Made by a program: the position numbers and the translations under genes. From Gracilaria domingensis (Eukaryota; Rhodophyta; Florideophyceae; Gracilariales; Gracilariaceae): 64,000 bases of DNA. Below are positions 17,247 to 29,181 of the stretch, one piece after another. The notes beneath the pieces were generated by a model that made no database searches, was not told where the DNA came from, and was given only the letters and a program-made list of their open reading frames with translations. The DNA lies in the NCBI GenBank assembly GCA_022539475.1, contig VCMS01000226.1, positions 1 through 64,000 of the forward strand. Reading direction: 5' to 3'. The number at the start of each line of letters is the position of its first letter. Positions within the stretch are counted from its first letter, which is position 1.

Positions 17247-19376
17247 TCAGTTTAACTGAGTTCCATCCGTTCTAACGGGAACGGCGTCCTGTGCAGCAGG
17301 CATCTTCACAGATTCCTGTGGAACAGCGACAGAACTACCCGCAACAGCGGTTGCCGCCACGGCTTGAGCCGGTGAAACATTGACCTGGGTCGAACCAGAG
17401 TGCAGTAACGCAGCCAATTCTGCAGCAGACACCCTACGGGGGTACTCAGCCTTCGCACGCAGATATGCGGTTACCGGCACTGACGCCTGTTCGGCGGGGG
17501 TCAGCGCTTCAAAATTCGCCACAACCGTGGGCATTTCCCTCATCGAGAGGTTGCAGTTCGGAGCTGCATGACCGTGGTTGTAACACGTGAAACAGATCAG
17601 GGGTGGTCTTCCGGAACTCCGTGGGTCTTGGAACTTCACCGTTCGCGGGTCTACCCAACCAGGTCGCTGGTAACGACTCCCTGAATAGGGTACTTGAGGA
17701 CCGCGAACGCGTGGACGGTCTGCGTAAAGCAGCGCATCTTCCGTCTTCGACGAGGCTTCTGAAGTAGAAGGCAACTCCGTAGTCGGAATAGAATCCAGGT
17801 CCACCTGTGCGAGATGTAAGTTATCCACATCGTGGCCAGAAAAGTCCTGCGGTAGCAGTGAAGCTGATGACGACCCTCCTTCGAGGTGCAACGCTTTGGT
17901 TGAAACCCGGTATCCGATGCGTGCGCGCAAGGCGTCTCCCTCCGCCTTCGCGTACTGCACTAACTCCAGATAGGTAGTCTTCTTCCGGTCTTACCGTCGC
18001 TGGGCAACCAGAGTGCGAATAGCCGGATTCAATCCGTTGATAAACAGCGTACAGCGCTCGTTTGAGGAGTAAACATTGCCACAACGGTGGAATGCCTTAT
18101 TCAGGCGTACCGAGTACTCGGTTTCCTACTCCTTCGAGCGTTGTTTCGTCTCCCGCAACGCGGTGATTGCTTCCTCGATAGAGGTATTTGTCGCATACGA
18201 GCGCAACAAATACTGCACTGCTTCGGGCCAGCAGGTGACCCCTCCTTCAGAGGCGCGAGATGAACCTCTTACAGAGTTATACTGATCTTCAGCGAGTCCA
18301 CGTAGAAAATACGGTAAGGCAACATAAGCTTGCCCCTCACTCATGCCGAGGATGTCAGCTTCCGCTACAAAGCGTGAAAGAAAGTCAAGCACCAGAATGG
18401 GATCCTCCCCAGTGAACAACTGGTTGCGAAAGGTTAAGGACATGCGTTTGATGCAGTCCTTCACCTTACCCGTGCCACGGGGCGTCCGGTTCAGACTTGA
18501 ATCTTCCAAACGGTAATACCGGTAAGATAACAACCTTTTGAACAAGGGATTCGTCGGCTCCAGTTCCCTCAAACCTGAGTGCTTTCGCCCCCGTTTCCGG
18601 GTACCAACAACACCATAGGTGGACGTAGAACTCCGCGAACGCGTAGAACGAGCGCGACGTTCACCGTCACTTGACGAGCTCGATGATAAGGAACCCGCCG
18701 AGCGGTTTGAAATACCAGAAGACTGTGACGAATCCGAGTCATACTCGTCGACATTCCTCTTCTTAGAGCGACTCTTCCCGGACTTCCGGTCACGTGTACC
18801 ACGAGACACTCCCGCAGAGGCGGCAGCAGGGCCGTCATCCTCACGGATGGTGGCCTCTAACGTCTCAAGACGGCCAAGGATCCGAATGAACTTCGTGTTA
18901 ACCTCCTCGGTGAAACTGGGATATCCTTGAAGAACCTCCAAGAGGGCATTAACATCCTTCCGTAAAATACGTAGATCATCTGATACACCTCCGTTGAGGG
19001 CTGCGTCAACCTTCAAACGAAGTGTGTCGACCTCGGAAACGAGTGCTTCATGAGAACTCCTCATGACAGCAGTCTGAGCCTCAAGCACACGAACTTGAGT
19101 CTCCAACTCGTTTACGAGCGCATCCTTCGCCGCGACAGCGGGTATAAGACCCTCCAAAGGAGCAGATGAGGGCCCAGCCACTGGGGCGTCAGACGACTTG
19201 TCCGGCTGTTTCCGGTTTCCGGGTTTCTTTCCATCACCCTGTAGGGGTTCAGGAACAGACCGCAGACGTGGGGGCAAGCTAGAGCCAACGGAGCGAGACT
19301 TCGTAGGGCTCGAGCGCTTGCCCGACACCATCGTCCACGACGAGATACAACCAGAAAACTGGGACCAGGAAAGCAA
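17247..19376 (-). pseudogene. Gag of the Ty3/gypsy element, broken
   Basis: A region of about 700 codons colinear with the gag of the second element. It has a Pro/Lys-rich N-terminus, a coiled coil (ELETQVRVLEAQTAVM), a basic Ser-rich stretch, the retrotransposon capsid region (YVALPYFLRGLAEDQYN) and one CCHC zinc knuckle near the C-terminus (CFTCYNHGHAAPNC). There are about two breaks. Pol starts a short distance downstream in a different frame, as often seen in this superfamily. Confidence 0.85.
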
Positions 19377-19747
19377 AACAACAAATTAACCTCGAATGAG
19401 TGTAGCGTCCTCACGCGAGTGACGATAACCGACAAATCGGACGAACCGACCGTACCAACGGGAACAGCCGTATACGGAATTAGGGCTGATTCGACCAGAT
19501 TGCTGGGAACGGTAGACAACCCAAACGGGGTGACAACAACCGTACCGACGGGAATCACACACTACGGAAATAGGTAGTGCCACCGGTAGTAAACCGTGTC
19601 CAAACAACAACCCAAAATGAGAAAAGCAGTACCAACACGACGTCTGTCGGCAAAGCCTTCCAGTAGAAACTGTGTAGTGTATCTCCACGACCAGATACGA
19701 ACCGGCAAACCGGAAATTGATCAGAAAACCAACTTGCTGGATCAACG

Positions 19748-19771
19748 CGACTTCTAAGTCGGGAGACCAAT
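19748..19771 (-). other. Primer-binding site of the Ty3/gypsy element
   Basis: Read on the minus strand, TGGTCTCCCGACTTAGAAG starts two bases after the 5' LTR. The leading TGG fits the CCA end of a tRNA. The second element has TGGTCTCTGGACCTAGAA at the same place, so both probably use related tRNA primers; I could not name the tRNA. Confidence 0.65.
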
Positions 19772-20587
19772 TGTTGTGCAAAACCCAGCGATGGGGAAAG
19801 ACACGCAAAGGCGGTTCAGACCCTCTCTCAAGAGGCGAGCACAGCAGTAGAGCGCTCCCACAGGTAAGACACGGCAATGCCGGGTGTAAGACCGGGGTCG
19901 ACCCTTCCCAAGTAATGGAGGGAGCGAAGCGGCGAAGAAGAAGCGTCCAGCGGTAGAGAACACACGACACAAGTCGGCAGTAGCGTCACGTGCGTAGCAC
20001 GCGGTACCGACGAGTGTGGCGATGACACGCGAGAGCGGTAATAGCCCACGCGAGTGTGTCGAGCCACGAACGGTATGCACCGGTACACCAAGTAGTGCTA
20101 CCTGTATAACAGGGACAGAAATAAAGAAAACACACACAAAGTAAACACGCGAAAGCGGTAGTGGTGTTAATGATGCCGCGAGGCGGATGATGAACCCTGC
20201 ACAAGGTGTCGACTCTCCGGGAGGAGGATATCGGTCACCAAGGGTGAAACATCAGAGCCGAACACTCGGTTAGTCCGTTTACTTCCCCGACAATGGGTGC
20301 AGCTCAACCTACTAAGTAGTGTAGAGTGCCAACCCACTGTCAAGCGGTGTAGCGAAAATATCTAGAATAAACATCTAAAATACCCCAACTAATGGGTGCA
20401 AACTTCCCACACGTGTGTGACCCACCGGCTAAGCCGTGCGACTCATAACACTAAGTCTAATATTAAGTATACCCAAGAATGGGCTGATCTCACCAGTTAC
20501 TCATACTGTGTGCCACCACCTCCCGGCATCGCCGTGCATGTTATGAATCGCATCAGCGAAGGAGTCCCGCAATCGCGTTGCACTACA
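19772..20587 (-). repeat. 5' LTR of the 12.4-kb Ty3/gypsy element
   Basis: Same sequence as 8224-9039 apart from about six single-base differences. On its right it is followed by AACCA, the target duplication. Confidence 0.95.
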
Positions 20588-20592
20588 AACCA

Positions 20593-22025
20593 CACTCTTG
20601 AGTTTTGCACGTACTCGCAGCCTTAGACCACAACCCACTTTTTAAGGCTCTCATTTTGTGTTCATCCCACTCGTCACGCAAATATGTCTTCAGTTTATAA
20701 AACACGAAACTTTCCGCTGGTTCCACTAAATGCGATGCATTGCAGGGGGAAAACCTAATTTCTGCGCTACTTCGCGGAAGTTGCGTCTTAACCGCGTCCG
20801 TAAGATAGTGCTTATTGACATCATGGATATACAAAAAACGTTTTTGACCTTTTTGGAGAGGGTCTAACACCCGTTTCTCGCGCACCGACTCTAGAAAAAC
20901 CCTCTTGTCCATCCACACTTTTGGCCCCTTTGATACACCATGTCAGAAACATCATCGCCACGGCCACGAATCGAATAGTTTTTATCCACGTTCTTGACTA
21001 TTAAAATCGGCACCTCAAAATTTGCGTCCGGGCCTCCAGCGATCAAATTCATCATCGTGATACCCTCATCTCCAGACAAAACATCTGCGTAACGGACTCT
21101 GGTCTCTCCAACCAGTGCTAACGTTTTATGAATGTCCATATTCAAACAGAAGTTCGTCTCGTCGGCGTTGTACACGTCCTCCTCTCGCAGAAGGTTGGAC
21201 CAAAAATCCCTTCTAAGCTGTCCTAAATGATAGGCAACCTCTCTCTCAATCTGTTCCTGCTTAGATGGGCAACCCCTTAATTTGCCACACGGATATCGGC
21301 TGATAACGCCGAAACGATGCATGAACGACTGAATTCACCGGGAGTGATCTTTTCTTTGATAGGCCTTTTTGTACGAGGATCTTACCTTGTCGCGTGAAAA
21401 AATCCTTCTTGGCTGTTGGTGATCAGGTTTAGTGCTTACCGACGGAGCAAAATCGCGTTGAACTTGACACCTGCCTTTCTCATTCGGTTGAATTCATCGT
21501 ACAGATCGTTGTGCAGCGCTACGACCCAAGGGGTTATGGTTCATCTCCGACCCTTTTGCGTTTTGCAGTAATGTCTTTTGAATCAGTTTTACGTTTGATT
21601 AACAAATGAAAAATTGTAGTTTTTCTCTCTACGATTTTTGCCAACTGTTATAGTTGACCTGGTTTTCCAGTATCGGCTGGCTCGTTGTAGGTTGGCCTTT
21701 GTGCTGCCACGGAAAACTGTGGGAAATGCGCTACTGCCTTTGACACGATGTGTTTTGGTCCATCGTTCGATGCATTTTGAATCATCCACTGTGCAATTAG
21801 CGCTTTGTTTGTGTTGGTCAAAACTATTTATGGTGAACTCGTCGCAGTTTCGTTGCTGTCCGACGAACTGGCTTTTGGTTCGCCTGAAGAGTTTTGCTCG
21901 GTTACATTGGGATCTGCATTTGTGTTTGTAATTGCAGCGGTTTGTGTTGTATTGTTCATGCGTTGAAACGCACTTATTAAAGGGGAAGCGTTGAGTGACA
22001 TGGTCTCGAGTTCTCGTCTATCCAA
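20593..22025 (-). pseudogene. Decayed pogo/DDE_1-type transposase, host site of the Ty3/gypsy insertion
   Basis: On the minus strand several frames together match a pogo/Jerky-type (DDE_1) transposase. From the N-terminal side: QWMIQNASNDG, then FRGSTKANLQRASRYWKTR (DNA-binding region), FMHRFGVISR, VYNADETNFCLNM (first catalytic D), MMNLIAGGPDANFEVP, YIHDVNKHYLTDAV (second D), IRFSPCNASHLVEPAESFV (third position) and a basic region DEWDEHKM. There is one frameshift near 20900 between GWTRG and VFLESV, another in the N-terminal third near 21700, a TGA where Trp is expected just upstream of FMHRFG, and further stops. The 3' part is interrupted by the Ty3/gypsy element, so the remainder should lie left of 8219. 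Confidence 0.75.
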
Positions 22026-22104
22026 ACGATTTTAGGTGACGTTGGTTTGCCAAGTGAGCAATTGTAACTGGTAAAGTCCGCGCAAAGCTGTTCGAATGTG
22101 TGCT

Positions 22105-22200
22105 GACAACACACTAATTTGGTTCTCAAGCCACAGGCTATCGCCCAAATTAGTGTGGGCCACGCTATATTAGGTTACCACACTATTTTGCAACCCACAC
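22105..22200. repeat. Inverted repeat and related motifs, possible end of the pogo-like transposon
   Basis: ACACTAATTTGG and CCAAATTAGTGT form a 12-bp inverted repeat with a spacer of about 24 nt near 22109-22158; further copies of the CACACTA motif follow at 22178-22200. Such clusters are common at ends of DNA transposons, but I found no matching sequence left of 8218, so the assignment is tentative. Confidence 0.4.
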
Positions 22201-24925
22201 TAATAACAGTAGTCACCTCTAGCTTTCGTAACCAGTAGTTTATGTGTGTCTACACCCGATGTGTGCAACACAGTACCCATTATTCTCGATTCTGGTGCAC
22301 CACTTTGAGATCTTTTTTCCGCAATGAATGCAAATCCGTTCATCGAAGTTCCTGTGTGCCCTTTTTGTTGCCTCACCGCTGCCCTCTAGTGCGATAGAGG
22401 CTTCTGGTACGTACTACTACGCATGAAGTTTGATGCAATTCAACTTGTTATGCAGAAGAATGAGCTTCGCGAACGGGTTAGGGTTAGAGATATGTTATGA
22501 CAGATTGTTCTTATAAGCTCCGTTAGAACAAGAAGTAAACAAAATGATCTCTATATTTAACTCCCATCCTTTTGCGTCTTCAAAACTACTTTAACGCAAC
22601 GACTAGTAATTATCTTATTTTTTGATATTATTTGTGACTAACGATTTTACATTTCTGTTACTAGTTGACTACTTTAAATACGCCATGATCCATTATGTGA
22701 GTACGTTGCCCGTACGTGACAAAAAGAGAACTCTTTTTAGAACAAAAACTATAATTTAGCAAAGATAAAGAAATTAACAAAACAGAATCACTCCAAGCTC
22801 TGTTCTGTACTTTTCGCGCCTTTTTCTGCGCTACTACCGATTTTGTTCTCTGGTTTTAGCTCTTTCACTACCCAACATGTCTACCTCATCGTCTTTTAAG
22901 TGTACACAAGTTGAAAGAGTATCTTGTACCTTAATTGTTTGCTTGCATAGTAACATATCAACCTTAGATGTATCGGTAACAGCACGAATTGAGGTTGAAG
23001 TAAATGAATCCTTCCATACTTTCGTATTACTAAATCCTTTTTAGAACTTAAAATTGATCTAAAAGCTAGATGTCTCAGGTTCTTTCTCACTAAACCAGAA
23101 CAGATACGAAGTGGGGCCGACGTATGAATGTTGAATTCTGTGCTCGTCTTCCTTCAAGAACAAACCCGAGAAACTGCACAATTCGTTCTAATCTTTTCAC
23201 TTTTTGAGCTCATTTCATGTGCTTCTATTGCTATGTTAAACTATCAAGTGTTTTTTGTGTTCGCAATTAGCGATTTACTTCACCACCTTTGCATCAACAA
23301 ATTTTGTAATAGTTTATTTCATCATTTGAAGTACACTTAGAGTGCCATTTGACATCCGCAAAGTGAGACATACGAGTAATATGAGCCCACACACAATTTA
23401 ATTGTTATCGTTTACACCAAAAGTTCTCTACATCGACATAGAAGATTTTCACGACCTCAAAGTGTCAGAAGTAAGTAAAACTCAAAAATTGAGTTTGCGC
23501 CTGTCGTACAGTTAATCTGACCAAATGGTTTGTCGCCCGTGGCTACACGACACCGACATATATTATCTATTTATAATCTACGTTTCATTGATATAAACCA
23601 ATTGTTTTCATATTGCAATTTTTCTTCACATAATTTAAAAACAATAAAATAGATTTTCCATATAAAAAATGTCCCCAATGAACACTAATCGACATAGTTT
23701 CGCAAAAATTTCTTGTCTTCCGAAACAATAACAGCGATTCAGAGAGTTTTTATATTTTTCGCTTTATAGATTCTTTTTCAAACATTCTAAACCCCCACCT
23801 CGCTGTGTGCTACATATGTTGTATTTAAGGACAATGAATCATGCTTTTAATACAGAATCATCATTGTTTTGCCTCAAAAACCCACTGCATTTTCTTTTCC
23901 ATCTATAAAACGTAACTTGAACTGATACAATTTCTCCTGGATATCACTCATTCTGAATCTTGGTTGAAGTTGTTAAAGGGTTCGATATCTACCTTCATTT
24001 TTCAAATACTTAAACTAAATGCAAATGTTTCCGAAGCTGTACAGCTTGCTGCACCTTACCCCTCATGTGGTGCACGGAAGATATTACAACATTACTGGGC
24101 AACACGTTCATCAGCTTCGAGTAAGATACCCATTAAATATTGGCTGGAAAATGTTTAAAAGTGTCATGGTTCTGAACGACCATGCACGAGAATAAGACGC
24201 TTCTCTTTAAACACCAAGATCTGGAACTAGTCTTCTTTCAAAAAACAGCGGCCTAGGAAGGCCATACATGATGTGCGCATGGATCTTCGATTCCGAAAGA
24301 GTCTTTCGTGTCCAGTCGAAAGTACGATATCTGGTTTGAGGAAGAGTAGCAGAAGAGAATGGAGCTTTAGACAAATTTTTGCCATACATGACGTACAAAT
24401 CGCTCTCTGATAGTCAGCTCTGGTAGGAAAGGGAGTATTCCTGCAACTTTACGGATACGCTTATAAGCCGTTCGAAATGCTTACAATTGGACTCCTGAGC
24501 TAAAGAAAAAGAGACCCAGCTGCTTCCAATGAGTACCCAAAAAAGTACACGTTCGTGAATCTTAAGTGGCACGAATGCTCGAAAGGAACGTTTCACTCTG
24601 ATAGCTTGTCGCTAACCAGTGAAACTCTACTTCGGATGTCAATGTTGCAAACTAACACAAATATCGAAGTTCTACATCTTCAATTCGTTCAGAAGGAATC
24701 AAAAGCTCGGCTGGTACAACTGCAAGAGCTCCAGCAAGTAAAAAAGGAAGACCAGCAGAATAACTAGCCACGTTTGAATGTATCGGGTGCATTACTTTTT
24801 GGGCGGATACAGCAGTTACATCGACTTCATACTCGGAAACAAGCTACTTGACGTGCAAACCGTCGTTACCTTGCGAAGAAGCTCCCACATTTTTGATGAC
24901 ATGACACAAGGAACATACGACGCGG
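22201..24925. other. AT-rich intergenic stretch, no recognised gene
   Basis: Composition is clearly more AT-rich than the flanks, with many short open frames and stops on both strands. None of the frames (for example 23128-23340 forward, 23964-24158 forward, 24207-24398 reverse, 24555-24767 forward) shows a domain I recognise. A forward frame ending at 24767 is Gln/Lys-rich (LVQLQELQQVKKEDQQNN), perhaps the tail of a decayed coiled-coil ORF. Confidence 0.5.
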
Positions 24926-25896
24926 TGTAGAGCAACGACCTTTCCGCTATCGGATTCATCATGGTTCTCATAGTGAGATGGTAAGGATGGCCGGTGACGT
25001 GGATAAATTATAAAAAATTCCTTTAATTCTAGAATATTTTTGGAAGGTTTTGATGGAACCTTAGTAGTTGAATCCTCTACAGGAAGCGCATAGTGAGTGG
25101 GATAGTCAGCCACGTGTGGAAGTTGGCTTGCAGATAGTTCTGTCACGTCCGTTGAAAATTGCCCCGCACCCTGACAGTGGGTTGTCCATGTGTAGAACCC
25201 TCCGGAGGTGTGCACCGTAGATACAGTAGTAATATATATGTTCGGGTGATCTCAACCTAGAGAATCCAAGTAAATGAACAACTGAGTGGACACAAAAGTC
25301 GAATCCTGTTCAGGATCGGGCCATAGTAGATTGCTGCTTACGTAGACTTACGAATCTACATGGAGAGTGATCACGACTGGTATCAGCCTTACTACCCCTC
25401 GGGGTCAACCAATAAGCACTTGTCTTGCCCTATCTGAAGTATTTGATTGCCTCCACCGCTGTGTCTGTCTATTCTTGTTGTGTTTCTTGTTCTTTTTGTT
25501 TCGTTTCCGTTTGTTATCGGCTCTTGTTCAAGTATGGCTTCTGCCCCAGTATTGAGTTTATTTCTGGTGCCTGTGAGTGCGTCACTCCTCTATCGGACCC
25601 GTTTTCTCCAATTGGCACGGTCTGTAGCTCCGCTCCAGTGATTTGCATCGAAATCTTACCCACTTCTAAACGGTTTCATTTTTCTCCACTTGTACCGGTT
25701 CAAATCAGACGCCCTCTTTGGGTTTACACCGTTCTTGCATCCCACCTTTGTAGCTATACCCAGTCACCGCCCCTGATCTTACACCCGACTTCTCTCTCGA
25801 CTCGAGCAGGGACAGAGGGTTCTACCGCGGAGTCTATCCCTCATAGGGAGTAGGACTCGGACATCCTAGTGGAGATTCTTCATTGCGTTCACCGCA
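24926..25896 (+). repeat. Old diverged LTR related to the LTRs of the second Ty3/gypsy element
   Basis: It begins TGTAGAGCAACG (compare TGTGGAGCAAAC), contains a diverged GCACCCTGACAGTGGG block near 25168 and a block ending TAGGACTCGGACATCCT near 25870, and ends TTCACCGCA (compare TTGCACCACA). About 971 bp, close to the 984 bp of its relatives, but clearly more diverged, so older. It stands alone, six bases left of the second element, and I see no target duplication. Confidence 0.65.
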
Positions 25897-25902
25897 GGGT
25901 GT

Positions 25903-26886
25903 TGTGGAGCAAACCCGATTCTGAGGGTGTTTGACGAAGAAGCTCTTCATACATGAGCGATGCGCCCGTGCACATGGCACTTGACATTAAGAGGTGCATC
26001 CCCTATGGGAGTCTTCAACAGTCGGTTAATTTAATTTTAATTAGCACCCGTAGAGAGGCGTGCGTGGGCCAAGGCCCCTGGCCGGGCGTGGACACGTGGA
26101 GGTGGATGGCTAGTGTACAAGTGGAGTATTTTGGGGAATATTTTAGTTTGTCTTTATTTTCTGCACCCTGACAGTGGGGTTGCATACGTGTACCACCCGT
26201 ACGGGTGTGCACTACTGTAATCGGTCAACCGGCCCTGCACCTGGGGTACTTAGAGGTGCAGGGGCGGCTGAACACCACCTGATGGTAAAGCAACCAAGCC
26301 TCTCCTTCGAGAACTGCCACTCGGATCAGAGAGCACTTGAGACTCATCTTGAGTGTGGGCTCTAGGCGCTACTGCCCTCGCCGGTGTACTAATCCGCCCA
26401 GAGGGTCACCTCAAGAGGTATAAGTACGCGTACTCCCCTTGGGACGCCTAAGGAATCTGTATATACCGTGTGGTATTGCCGTCTACTATTTCTATTAATT
26501 CCTGATTGCAGGAGAGATCTCCGCCCCAGTATTGGGTTGTTTCTTGCTCTTTCTCCCCGACGTCGGGCCTGTTGCCTGCGTGTGCACGGCCCGCGTCTCC
26601 TCTTTGGACGTATCTCTTTTCCCCTTGTTTTTTGGGCTACGCCTCTTCCCGGAGTGTCTGGCTCACTCCTTTTCGGGTATTCCTCGCTTCTTTACCGTCC
26701 TTGGCTGGTGATCCTCCTGATATTAGACTTTCTGCATTCACCTCTGTTAGATTTTCTCAGTACACTACTGGTCTTACACCCAGGTCTGCGGTGTCAACAG
26801 AGACTCGTCCACCGAGTTACCATCCACTAGGGAGCAGGACTTCGGACATCCTGTGCGTGTTTCACCCGACCTTGGTTTGCACCACA
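25903..26886 (+). repeat. 5' LTR of the second Ty3/gypsy element
   Basis: Colinear with 35791-36774 over 984 bp. It contains a TATAA-like stretch near 26419 (GGTATAAGTACG), and carries a 16-bp motif CACCCTGACAGTGGGG also seen in the old LTR at its left. Confidence 0.93.
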
Positions 26887-26969
26887 AGTGGTCTCTGGAC
26901 CTAGAAATCGAATCTCGGGAAGATCACCTTTTCAGGTTGGTTTAGAAGTGGAATTACCCACCGTGGTGG

Positions 26970-29179
26970 TTGGAAGGACCCTTATCGGGTATATCTGACC
27001 GCTACTCCGCATTCCGGAAGAGTTTGGTTGTTTTTGGTAACCTTCCGGTACGTGGGACGCATATCTGCAGAATGCCTCCCCTGTCACGTGGAAACTCTCG
27101 CAACAGGTCAGTTCAAGGCAGTGGAGCAGCACCTTCTGCTGTCCCGCGCTCCCGTAGGTCTGTTCCCGAGACGGGAGATATCGATCGCGATCCGAATGGT
27201 CGGAATGCACCCTCAGCCATTTCCGTAGCGCAGGAGCTTTCTAGAGTACCGATACCCGTCATGGAACCTCCTCCTGTGGAGCTTACACCGGTGGTGGAAA
27301 CGCTCTCACAGGCAGCCCGCCCCGAAGCGCTGGACTCCGGTGAGTACACCTTATTAGACTCACGATTGAGTGTCATCAACATCTCCCTCGTGGATCTTCT
27401 TAAACAACAAACCGAACTTCGGCGTCGTCTCGACGATGCCCCTGTTAGGGATTACTCGGGAGACATTCGTCTCCTGCGTAAGGATGTGAACTCTATTTTG
27501 GAGTGTCTTGGAGAACCTGCTGTGTTCGCAGCGGAGTAGGCTGCTTTTATTGAAGGAACTCGGGTGAGCGCCATTCGCTTACAGAGTCGTTTGAAAAATC
27601 TAGAGGCTACTATCCGTATGGATGAGGCTGCGGCCAAAGATGACCGAATCGCCTCGGAAGGCTCTGCTCACCGCTCAATGAAGCGCAAATCCCGGAAGTC
27701 TGAAAGGGAGGTTCACGCATATTCGGACTCGTCAGATTCTGACTCCTCCACCCAATCGTCGAGTAACCCGTCATCTTCTTCATCCTCCTCGGATATTGAA
27801 GATAGTCACCGGCGTCGGTCTCGAGCAACGCGCTCGAAAGCGACCTTTGTCACCCAGGGAGCCATTCGCTCCCGTGCTAAGGAAAAGGGACATAAGGGAC
27901 TCAGGGAGTTAAAACCGTCGAATCCGTTGTACCGGAAACTGCTTTCATACCGTTATTATCGGTTACAGAACGCCTCAGGCGAACGAAATGCCCATGGCAC
28001 AGGGCGAGTGAAGGATTACATCCGCCGAATGCAGATTACTCTTCAGAAGAAAGAGTTAAGTGGTGACGACCCAATTATGGTGTTGGATTTTCTTGCACGC
28101 TTCGTTCAGGAAACGGACATACTCTGTATGAGTGAAGCACACGCGTATGTGGCTCTCCCATATTTCCTAAAAGGGATGGCAGAAGACCAATTTCACTCCG
28201 TGCGTGGATCAGCAAGAGCCTCTGAAGGCGATGTCACGTGTTGGCCCGAAGCCGTTCACTACCTATTGAGGTCGTATGCCAGTGGCAATGCGATCCCAGA
28301 CGCTATTCTGGCCCTACGGGCGACGAAGCAGAATTCGGGGGAAACAGAAACGAGTTATTTAACGCGCTTGAACAAGGCGTTTAACCGTTGCGGTAATGTT
28401 TATTTCTCAGCTGAGAATTGCACAATGTTTGTGGAAGGATTGGACCCCGCCATCCGGGCACTAGTATCCCGTTATCGGGAGCAGAACAGGAACTCCTACT
28501 TGGAACTGGTTCACTACGCCCAGACTGAGGGAGATACTTTCCGAGCGAGACGGAAGCCTACACACAGGCCCACCAAGGCCCTCCTGGCTGAAGGATCTGA
28601 CTCATCTCTCTCCCTGTTACAGGATAACCTTCCACCTGTGGATTATGATAAGGTCCAGTTTGCGGCAAATCCTAATTCCGTAGGAACTTCGGGGTTACCT
28701 TCAACCACTACAGGGGAATAATGGAGACGGACCCTGTGGGGTACATGGGGAACTCTAAGGTTCCTGCGCAATCACTGGCCTATGCAACCAACCACACTCG
28801 GTTTGCACGCCCAGACTGGCGAGATACTCGACCTCAACGACCGGCGGCATCGCGTTCGCTGGACAGATCGGTGTCGCTGATATGTCACGTGTGTTATCAA
28901 CACGGACATATTTCACCTCAGTGCTCATTTCCCTTGAGAGAGATGCCGAAAGTAATCGTACAGTACGAGTCTTTGACCCCGGAAGAACGGGAAAGTGTGC
29001 CATCTGCCTCATATGAGGATGCCAAAGCCAAGTATGGACGGCAACAGCAGCCTCAACCTGCAGCAGGCGCACACCTCAATCATGGGTTAAAGGATCCGAC
29101 ACTGGCGAAGGGGGTTCCTTTGGAGCCCCGAGGTGGGAATGAACCGCAACCGGCGGTCGAGCCTGCCCCGAAAAACTAG
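26970..29179 (+). pseudogene. Gag of the second Ty3/gypsy element, broken
   Basis: Colinear with the gag of the first element: Ser/Lys-rich middle, capsid block (VALPYFLKGMAEDQFHS), CNMF-like segment around NRCGNVYFSAENC, and a CCHC zinc knuckle (CHVCYQHGHISPQC). A few breaks. Confidence 0.85.
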
Positions 29180-29181
29180 AT

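Larger units (their letters stand above)
8224..20587 (-). mobile_element. Full-length Ty3/gypsy element with chromodomain and an antisense ORF
   Basis: Two direct LTRs of 816 bp (8224-9039 and 19772-20587) flank the body and begin TG and end CA. A 5-bp target duplication AACCA lies on each side (8219-8223 and 20588-20592). The element reads right to left: 5' LTR, primer-binding site, gag, pol (protease, reverse transcriptase, RNase H, integrase, then a chromodomain), then an ORF on the opposite strand, a polypurine tract and the 3' LTR. I count about six differences between the LTRs (0.7 percent), so the insertion is young. Pol and the antisense ORF are whole; gag has about two breaks, so this copy looks nearly whole but not autonomous. 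It sits inside a pogo-like DNA transposon. Confidence 0.93.

Noticed and set aside
22470-22495. GGGTTAGGGTTAGAG as telomeric sequence
   Set aside because: Only two units; chance or a negligible interstitial trace.
26468-26904. Forward ORFs of 120-132 codons, repeated at 36356-36816
   Set aside because: They lie inside the LTRs and recur only because the LTRs do; no protein signal.
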